Assembly (NCBI GenBank): GCA_003339415.1
Contig: PDHQ01000115.1
Coordinates: 1-64,000 of the forward strand
Reading direction: 5' to 3'
Length of the DNA stretch: 64,000 nucleotides
From: Ophiocordyceps camponoti-saundersi (nom. inval.)
Lineage: Eukaryota; Ascomycota; Sordariomycetes; Hypocreales; Ophiocordycipitaceae
This document shows, piece by piece, positions 57,901 through 64,000 of this stretch. How positions within the stretch are numbered: position 1 is the stretch's first letter; each line of letters opens with the position of its first letter. Under the pieces are notes generated by a model, which ran no database searches, was not told where the DNA came from, and saw only the letters and a list, made by a program, of their open reading frames with translations. A program made the translations under genes and the position numbers.

Positions 57901-58814
57901 ATAGTTAGTGCACACACACAGCGAGCGCATCTTTGCACCTTGCAGCAGCTCCCTCTGACGACAGCCTCAACCGCGCTTCTCGCCCGACAACCGAAAGTCC
58001 CTCTTCCTCTTTCTCTTCCTCTTCCTCTTCTTCCCTTCCTTCTCTCTCTGTCTCTCTGTCCTTTCTGTCTCTGTCCTTTCTGCCTATCTTAGTATCTCTC
58101 ACTCACTCACTCTCTCACTCTCTCACTTATTCTCAACCTCCTCACTTCCTCTCATCAACTATCCTCTCCTCTCCTCTCCTCTCCTCTCCTCTCCTCCTCT
58201 CTCTCTCTCTCTTCTCCCCTTCAACTCCCCTATACAAACTTCTCCCCCGCCGCAAACACCCAGTGGGCCAACCTCCAACCACCAATTATCAACCACCAAC
58301 CTTCCATCCTCCTCCACCCTCCCCTCCCCTTCCTTTCCTTTCCTTTCCTTTTCCTTTTCCTTTTTCCCTTCCCTATCTTCACACCTCCTTTCCGTCGGCG
58401 ACCATCGGCCTATATATGTACATACACCGGCTAGGAAAAGGACCGAAAACTATATCCGTCTATACCTAGTCCGATATACGCCCGCCGTGTGTATGATTCT
58501 GTGTGAGTGTTTGTGAGAGTGTGTGAGAGTGTGTGAGGGTAAGTGAGAGTGTGAGAGTGTCTGTATGAGTTTCGTCCGCCGTCGTCTCTCTTCCTTCGCC
58601 GAGAATATAAATAAAGAACCGCCTTTTTTTGGTCTCTCTCCCCCCCTTTTCCTCGCTCGCTCTCCCTCTCTCTCACGCCCCCCCCCCTTTCGAGACAAAA
58701 CGCCTTGACATTCATTGCCTACACTCCCCTCTCCCCCCCCCCCTCCCTCCCTCATGAACCCTCACACCTCACACTCTCACACCCCCCCTCACACACACAC
58801 ACACCCCCTTTTTG
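54951..58814. other. 3.9-kb intergenic region rich in simple repeats
   Basis: No gene is supported. The left end is the monooxygenase promoter, with the CACGTG array listed separately. CATA/TGTA microsatellites are at 55509-55526, 55803-55830, 56232-56250, 57395-57430 and 57775-57900. CTCTC pentanucleotide runs are at 57504-57535, 57553-57580 and 58162-58200. A long polypyrimidine zone covers 57990-58390. GTGAGAGT and CACAC repeats lie at 58500-58560 and 58790-58805. Open frames here translate only repeats. Confidence 0.55.
55282..55379. promoter_or_regulatory. four-copy CACGTG (E-box) direct repeat upstream of the monooxygenase gene
   Basis: CACGTG begins at 55284, 55314, 55343 and 55372, spaced 30, 29 and 29 bases. 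Each is preceded by T and followed by C, in a unit reading TCACGTGCTGATGAGAGTCTGCAGGACGG with changes. Perfect palindromic CACGTG is the core bound by bHLH regulators such as Pho4, Cbf1 and SREBP-type factors. It lies about 330-425 bases upstream of the monooxygenase start. Binding is inferred, not shown. Confidence 0.6.
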
Positions 58815-60818
58815 TCACGCCTTATGCTGTAGCAGGTTGAGATCGGGCTTCCATCCCTCCCACTTGCGGCAACCGTGAAACTTGTACAGGTGCTGCCACA
58901 TATGGTCCTTGCGTGAAAAACTGCGATCCTGTACAGCCCGCTTCGAACAGGCCTCGAACTCGTGAGAGTGAAAGTGCTCCTCCGTAGGCGAAACCTGTCC
59001 GCAAAAGACGCATTCCGGCTGGTCGTGACCCAGCCGCCAGAGGAGGAACGACTGGCTTGCCTGTAGCGGCACCGCGCAGATCCAAGACACGTCTCCCGGC
59101 GCGTGCAGGGAACGTTCGTGCCGCAGCCAGTCGTACTTCTTGGAAAACGTCCGCGAGCAGTATCCGCACGTAAACGTCCGCGGCTTCGCGTGCCGTGTCC
59201 GTCCCGACCCTCTCGTATTCCGCGTCGTGACCGAAAACGGGTCCTCGGAGCTGCGAGGGGGCCAGGTCGCCTCGTTGTTGTCGCCCGAGAAGTGCGAATA
59301 GGGGTTGGCCGACACCGACCCGTCCGCAGAATAGGGGTAGCCGTTGCCCCCCCCGAGCACCACCGACTCTCCTCCGTCCGCGCCGGCCCCGTCTCGCAGG
59401 AGACGCCGTGCCGGCGCGTCGGCCCGGTGGCTGAGCGCCTGGTGGATGGCCGACTCCGACACGTGCGCGCCCTCGGGAGGCGTGTTGCGCCACCGTTCCA
59501 GCGGCGTCATGGCCGACAGCAGGGACGGCGTCATCGGCGAGCCCACGCCGTTCAGCGCCGCCCGGCTGGCCGCGTGGTGCGCCGACTGCCGGCTGCGTCG
59601 CCGCGCGTTGGTGAACCAGTTGATGACCTGAGTCCTGCTCAGGCCCGACTCGTCCGCCAGCGCCGTCTTCTCCTCGTCCGTCGGGTAAGGGTGGTCTAGG
59701 TTCCGGGCAAACCAGTCGCGTAGCACCTGCGTCCGACGGACCGACCGTGAGCTCGAACGCTTGCTCGACGCCGCCGCCGCCGCCGCCGCCTGCGCTGCGG
59801 CTGCCGCCATGGGCATCCCCGCCGCCGGCGCCTCACCGGGGGCGTCGCCCGGGGGCTCTCCGCCCGCGTCGACCGGCTCGTGGTTCCATCCGGTCGCTTC
59901 TCCCTCTTCGCTGACGCCGTGCAAGTTTCCGATGACCGGCGTGGCCGTCTCAAAGTGGGAGTGCTGTCGTTTCGACCGCTCCGCGAGGCTGCACTGACGG
60001 AACAGCGCGGCGCAACTGGTGCACGAGTGAGCCGGGTTCGGGTTCGCCGCCGTCGTCTGGAGGATGAAGCACTGCAGACGCAGACGCTTGCAGTGGGTAC
60101 AGGGATGCACAGGCCGCCAGGCTCCGTTCTTGAGGAAGAATTCGGCCATGCCGAGATACTCGGGACGGCCCCCACCGCTGCCTCCACCGCCGAAGCCGGT
60201 CATGTTGACGCCGCTGAAGTCGTTCGGTTGGAACGATAGACAGGCTTCGGGAGGGGAGCCGAGATCGGGAAGCGCCGGCGTTAGCGCCGCGTGGTTCATG
60301 CCGTGCGTGTGTTGATGGTGGTGATGATGATGGTGGTGATGTTGTTGTTGTTGTTGCTGTTGTTGCTGCTGCGGCTGTTGCTGCTGCTGTTGTTGTTGTC
60401 TTTGTTGAAGATGGAGCTGGTGCTGCCTCTGCCTCTGTTGATGCTGCTGCTGCTGCTGCTGTTGATGGCCATTGTCGTCGCCGTTCCCGAATAGAAACAG
60501 GTCAGACCAGTCCATGTCCGCCAGACCTCCCCCGGAACCCCCTGCTGCTGCTACTGCTGCTGCTGCTGCTGCTCCTCCAGCAGCTGTGGCCGTGGCTGTT
60601 ACTGCAGCGGCAGCAGCAGCAGCAGCAGCTACTACTCCTCCTCCTCCGCCAGCACCACCTCCATTCGTCATCGCCGTCGACCCTGAAGAGCCGTTGAGGA
60701 CCGTAGTCGGCGCCGGCGCAGCGCAGCCTCCATCCGTCGCAGGCGGCCCTGCAGAGGAGCCGACGAGAAACGCATTGTGTAGCGACATGTGCAACGGGGA
60801 GGGGGCAAAGAGACGCAC
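58815..60818 (-). CDS. homeodomain transcription factor with Cys-cluster and C2H2 finger
   Basis: A single frame of 667 residues; Met 1 or Met 11 (MSLHNAFLV) may be the start. From the N-terminus it has poly-Ala (about 65-95), the segment LADMDWSDLFLFGNGDD, and a Gln/His tract (about 118-170). Next comes a cysteine cluster of two C-x2-C-x6-C halves, CTHCKRLRLQC (about 240-250) and CTSCAALFRQC (about 264-274), resembling a fungal Zn2Cys6 with an enlarged loop. A TALE-type homeodomain follows (about 361-409: RNLDHPYPTDEEKTALA, then GLSRTQVINWFTNARRRS). A C2H2 finger (FTCGYCSRTFSKKYDWLRHE, about 547-566) and a Cys/His-rich end (PECVFCGQ, FSRKDHMWQHLYKFH) complete it. Fungi use such homeobox/C2H2 proteins in development, but I cannot name the orthologue. 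The repeat tracts may vary in length. Confidence 0.9.
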   Translation of the reverse strand: MRLFAPSPLHMSLHNAFLVGSSAGPPATDGGCAAPAPTTVLNGSSGSTAMTNGGGAGGGGGVVAAAAAAAAAVTATATAAGGAAAAAAVAAAGGSGGGLADMDWSDLFLFGNGDDNGHQQQQQQQHQQRQRQHQLHLQQRQQQQQQQQPQQQQQQQQQQHHHHHHHHHQHTHGMNHAALTPALPDLGSPPEACLSFQPNDFSGVNMTGFGGGGSGGGRPEYLGMAEFFLKNGAWRPVHPCTHCKRLRLQCFILQTTAANPNPAHSCTSCAALFRQCSLAERSKRQHSHFETATPVIGNLHGVSEEGEATGWNHEPVDAGGEPPGDAPGEAPAAGMPMAAAAAQAAAAAAASSKRSSSRSVRRTQVLRDWFARNLDHPYPTDEEKTALADESGLSRTQVINWFTNARRRSRQSAHHAASRAALNGVGSPMTPSLLSAMTPLERWRNTPPEGAHVSESAIHQALSHRADAPARRLLRDGAGADGGESVVLGGGNGYPYSADGSVSANPYSHFSGDNNEATWPPRSSEDPFSVTTRNTRGSGRTRHAKPRTFTCGYCSRTFSKKYDWLRHERSLHAPGDVSWICAVPLQASQSFLLWRLGHDQPECVFCGQVSPTEEHFHSHEFEACSKRAVQDRSFSRKDHMWQHLYKFHGCRKWEGWKPDLNLLQHKA

Positions 60819-62740
60819 GAGCGGCTCTCACATGATAAGACGCGCCCCGAGCAAGGCCTTTGAACCAAAAGAGGTCTAGAATGAAGGGGATTAAAGGTAT
60901 GGTAACGCGTTGTATAAGGCGGCTCTTTGCGTACTATGAAGACTATGATCCCGGTACTCCGGACGGACCAGAGGCGGCAGAGGACCCTGGCAGACTGGAT
61001 CTTCTGGATCTCTGGCCTTTATTATTTTTCCCAATTATTTTCTGGGCCTCCAGTGTGTCTGTGTTCTCGAACAAGGGGAGCGCGGCAGGGGGTGGCCGTA
61101 GAAAGCAGGGCCCTTGGGAGAGGGGAGGGGGGGGGATGGGGAGGGGGGGGGATAGAAAGAGAGAGAGAGAGAGAAATAGAGAAATAGAGAGAGAGAGGAA
61201 GAGAGAGAGAGAGACAGAGAGAGAGCGGAACCGGAAGCTCGGCCGAGTTCCGAGGACTTGCTTCAAGCTGCTGCTGATGCTTCTGCTGCTGCTGCGGCTG
61301 CGGCTCTGACAAAGCCCTTCGTTCTTCTTTTTCTCTTCTTTTTCTTCTCTTCCAACTCTGCCTCTCGTCCTTCAACCTCTAACTTTCCATCCGTGTCTCG
61401 GGAGGGCGCGCACGTTCCCACCTCTATCGTTCTGGCTATCGTGTCGAAAGAGGGCGGAGACGCCGAGCCCTGGCCATTTGACGCTCGATATATGTATGTA
61501 TCTCGCCCTGCTCGCCGCCCCTTCACACGACTTGAGAGGCAGCTGTCAGCCTCGTTGCCATGCCGCTGTCAGACGGCCCACGATCGATCTCTGACCCGCT
61601 CTCCCCAGGCGTGACGGGTTTCCAGTTCAGGCGTCTTGCACGCTCTGCACGCCCGCTGCTCGTCGACGACGACGACGACGCCAAGCATGGCATTTCCGGC
61701 CATTGGCTCTCATCGACAAGGCCTCGTCTCATGGCCCGTTCGGCTGCCGCTCAACCGGACGGTCACGACCGCGTGTCGAGGCTGAGAAGTCGACCGGTCC
61801 GGCCTGCGATCCCCCAAAGATTCCCGACGTCTCTTGCCTTGAAAGGGAGGGAGGGGAGGTTCGTAAGCCAAATCCTGACTCGCTGTTTGAGCCTTCCCCC
61901 CCTCGCCCCAGACGTTGGATGCTCAAACAGCTTCGCCCCGACACCCTGCACGAAGCAAGCCGGGCTGAACCATGCTACGGCTTCTGCTGTCATATCGGCC
62001 GAAGTTCACATCTCGGCCGATGACTACCCGACGATTGTCATGTCGTCGCATGTCAATGGCCATCGTCAACGTTGGCGGCAGACCAGACTCCGGATCACTC
62101 CCATGGAAGCCAACACACCTTGCGTGGCTGTCGTCCCTTGGGGAAGAAGGAAGCAGAAGTCGATCTTCCTCACGGCACGCCCGACGCCGCAGTGAATCGT
62201 CGTTGGGGCACGTGGTCATTGTAGTGGAGCTTCAGGGCCATCCGGAGCGACCGTCTGAGAAATTATTGACAAAGGGCCGGGTCCGTTCCGGTTGAACCGG
62301 GAGGCCCACCAGCAGGTGGTCCAATGCCACGAGTGCCGGGGCTTGTAAGCGACAGTACGCGGGCTGCCTCAACTTGAAGCATTCCCGAAGGCCTGTAAGG
62401 AGACGGAGACGAAAAAGCCTGGTTCATTCCCGCCATTGACGAGCTTGACTCGGGTCGCATCGAGGCTGAGGTAGGCGAGTCCAAGTTGATGGAAGCTCGT
62501 TTGCCTACGGAGACACACACGCGGCATGACCGACTGTATATGAATAAACAGGCCTCACCGAAAGCTCGGCTATTGTCAAAGCACAGAACAATCGCATTGT
62601 GCGGCTTCTGGTATGGCGTCACCGCGCACGGATCGCGACGTCAGTCATCCTTCTCCCGAGGTTTTCGAGTGCTGCCATCTCCGGACGAAAGACTGACTGA
62701 AACCATGAGTCGGAAAGGGAAAGATTAGAGTTTCGTCAGG
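60819..62740. other. intergenic and promoter region of the homeodomain gene
   Basis: Purine-rich on the plus strand at 61080-61230 (long GA runs), that is CT-rich on the sense strand of the homeodomain gene. A TGCTGC run lies at 61270-61300. An open plus-strand frame of 211 codons at 61560-62195 has no recognisable domain and I do not call it. No firm gene. Confidence 0.45.
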
Positions 62741-63448
62741 CTATTTAGAATTGGCCGATCCCTCGTCATACTTATTTATAGGCCGGCTGTCACGACGAGC
62801 CTTTTTGTCGTCAACGCGACGAGGCCAATTCTTGTCTATGGCTTCGGCGATCGCTGCTGCCAACCTATCAAGCGGCTTAGCGCACGCCTTGATGGGATCG
62901 TTGATTTTCGTGTAGAGCGTGCCCCAGAGAGACTTGTTGGCAGCCTTGCCGGGAGCCAAGCTGTAACCGCGATAGGCCAATGCCTTGTGGATAGCAGCGG
63001 CGAGGCGTCTCTTGGCCTTGGTATGGACGACGGCGCTCGTCTTTGACATGATACTCGTGCACTGGATCCACAGCGGCTCATCGCGGGCTTTCTTGGCTAG
63101 TTCTTCCCTGATGCTGTCCGCGAGCGGGTGGCCGCGAGGGTCGAAGTAGACCAGCTTGAAAGGCGAGAGGATATGTTTCGGGCTATGAAAGAACGTCACG
63201 CCGTACTCTTTCGCCAGCTTCTTGAGCTCCGGTCCGGAATGGTAGACTTTAAGCTGGCCATTATCGGGCTCGATGTTTTGCTCAACGAGGAAGATTAAGT
63301 TCTCTCGCGTTGTCTTGAGCCTCCCGTTTGTGACGAACTGCTTGGCGGCGTCGGGTATGAATGCCGAAGACCAAGGCGCAGACGAGCCCGCCATTCGTCG
63401 GAGACGAAGCGGAAGCGGATGTTTCGACGGGAGCTGAAGTATCGTCAT
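62741..63448 (-). CDS. unknown basic protein
   Basis: A single frame of 235 residues; starting at the second Met (63394, MAGSSAPWSSAFIPDAA) would give 217 residues and looks at least as natural. The sequence is balanced and globular-looking: FVTNGRLKTTRENLIFLVEQ, then VYHSGPELKKLAKEYGVTFF, then LVYFDPRGHPLADSIREEL, then RRLAAAIHKALAYRGYSLAP and a basic tail (PRRVDDKKARRDSRP). It has no signal peptide or membrane span. I do not recognise a family. Its complexity and codon structure differ from the surrounding spurious frames, so I regard it as a real gene. Confidence 0.6.
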   Translation of the reverse strand: MTILQLPSKHPLPLRLRRMAGSSAPWSSAFIPDAAKQFVTNGRLKTTRENLIFLVEQNIEPDNGQLKVYHSGPELKKLAKEYGVTFFHSPKHILSPFKLVYFDPRGHPLADSIREELAKKARDEPLWIQCTSIMSKTSAVVHTKAKRRLAAAIHKALAYRGYSLAPGKAANKSLWGTLYTKINDPIKACAKPLDRLAAAIAEAIDKNWPRRVDDKKARRDSRPINKYDEGSANSK

Positions 63449-63968
63449 CGTGGCTCTTTGACTGAGACGTTTGGTCTCGCGAGCGGGAGAGAGAGAGAGA
63501 GACAGACAGAGTCTTTGTCTCGTTTATTTTCATCAAGCTTGTCGTTCGTTCGTCATGATGTAAGCGACGACCACGTGCTGAAGGTCACCACCCTGACGCT
63601 CACTGACCAGGTTACGAGCCACAGTTCGCTCGAATGCAGCCTAAAGCAAGGTAAAAGCAAGCCACTTTTCGTGCGAAGTCATTAGAAGAGTACACAAATT
63701 TTGGGCACACAATCACGACCATATCCGGTATCTCACTATCTTAATCTCTGACTCATCAGCTGCCGCTTTCATGCACGACAGAACGACTAAAACTCGGCTT
63801 GGGCACAGACGAGTTTCCCCTCCACAATATAAGAAGCCCACCAGCGCTTCCCCCCCCCAGACGCCATCACGCAGACTCACCTCTCTCTCTCTCTCCGTCT
63901 CTCCGACACCGATACTCTTCATCACCAACTTCCTCTCCACGAAATAATCACCAGAAACCTCATCGATC
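63449..63968. other. divergent region before the eIF1A-like gene
   Basis: Contains a GA run near 63484-63510, a TATA-like ATATAAG near 63827, and a CT-rich leader (63880-63960) directly before the ATG at 63969. CACGTG lies near 63572. No gene. Confidence 0.45.
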
Positions 63969-63989
63969 ATGCCCAAGAACAAGGGAAAG
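63969..63989 (+). CDS. first exon of a probable eIF1A gene (runs off the window)
   Basis: The sequence ATGCCCAAGAACAAGGGAAAG encodes MPKNKGK and is followed by GTTCGC, a possible intron donor. MPKNKGK is the invariant N-terminus of eukaryotic translation initiation factor 1A, which normally continues GGKNRRRGK. Here the reading frame instead goes VRA, so an intron after codon 7 is likely. eIF1A binds the small ribosomal subunit and helps scanning and start-site choice. The evidence is only seven residues plus a well-placed pyrimidine-rich leader and TATA-like box, so the call is provisional. Confidence 0.6.
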
Positions 63990-64000
63990 GTTCGCGCACA

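Noticed and set aside
57933..58469. 178-codon plus-strand ORF rich in Ser, Leu and Pro
   Set aside because: It is a translation of the polypyrimidine tract and CTCTC repeats.
61560..62195. 211-codon plus-strand ORF upstream of the unknown basic protein
   Set aside because: No recognisable domain, mixed low-complexity composition, and it lies in the promoter side of the homeodomain gene. Could be revisited with transcripts.

Overview
The window is nuclear DNA of a filamentous ascomycete (Pezizomycotina, most likely a Sordariomycete; Hypocreales is plausible but not proven). Three things point there: short introns (about 46 to 112 bases) with GT...CTAAC...AG signals, orthologues of fungal proteins (Chs5, Ssz1, Sen1, Pop1, Rrp40, a RID-type DNA methyltransferase), and a left end ruined by mutation typical of repeat-induced point mutation (RIP).

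Layout. Bases 1-8803 are an AT-rich, RIP-degraded block. It holds the 3' part of a Ty3/gypsy retrotransposon (RT, RNase H, integrase, chromodomain), a probable LTR, a minus-strand coding remnant, small tandem repeats, and a 5'-truncated Ty1/copia element (integrase, RT, RNase H) with a probable 3' LTR. Normal GC-balanced DNA starts abruptly near 8750. From there on there are seventeen protein genes plus the first exon of an eighteenth, and one tiny candidate ORF. In order: acetyl-CoA acetyltransferase-type thiolase (+), secreted TAP-like alpha/beta hydrolase (+), EAF-family elongation factor (+), POP1 (-), APH-type kinase (+), a 48-residue zinc-ribbon ORF (-), NT-C2 domain protein (+), SSZ1 (-), RRP40 (+), a protein with one membrane span and C-terminal C2H2 fingers (-), an orphan SF1 helicase (-), RID-type DNA methyltransferase (-), SEN1 (+), a disordered hypothetical protein (+), a short-chain dehydrogenase (+), CHS5 (-), a phenol-hydroxylase-like FAD monooxygenase (-), a homeodomain/zinc-finger transcription factor (-), an unknown basic protein (-), and exon 1 of an eIF1A-like gene (+).

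These are mostly independent housekeeping genes, not a metabolic cluster. Several deal with RNA: EAF, POP1, RRP40, SEN1, SSZ1 at the ribosome, and eIF1A. The notable pairing is a RID-type methyltransferase, the class of enzyme required for RIP in Neurospora, in the same window as transposons that show RIP-like damage. Long intergenic stretches (22.3-26.0, 46.6-48.1, 55.0-58.8 and 60.8-62.7 kb) hold simple repeats, polypyrimidine or polypurine tracts, a complex minisatellite (about 23.8-24.7 kb), and a four-copy CACGTG array upstream of the monooxygenase. A 10-base N gap sits at 27896-27905 between long G runs. Exon structures were worked out by eye from reading frame, splice signals and remembered family conservation; no alignment or search was run.
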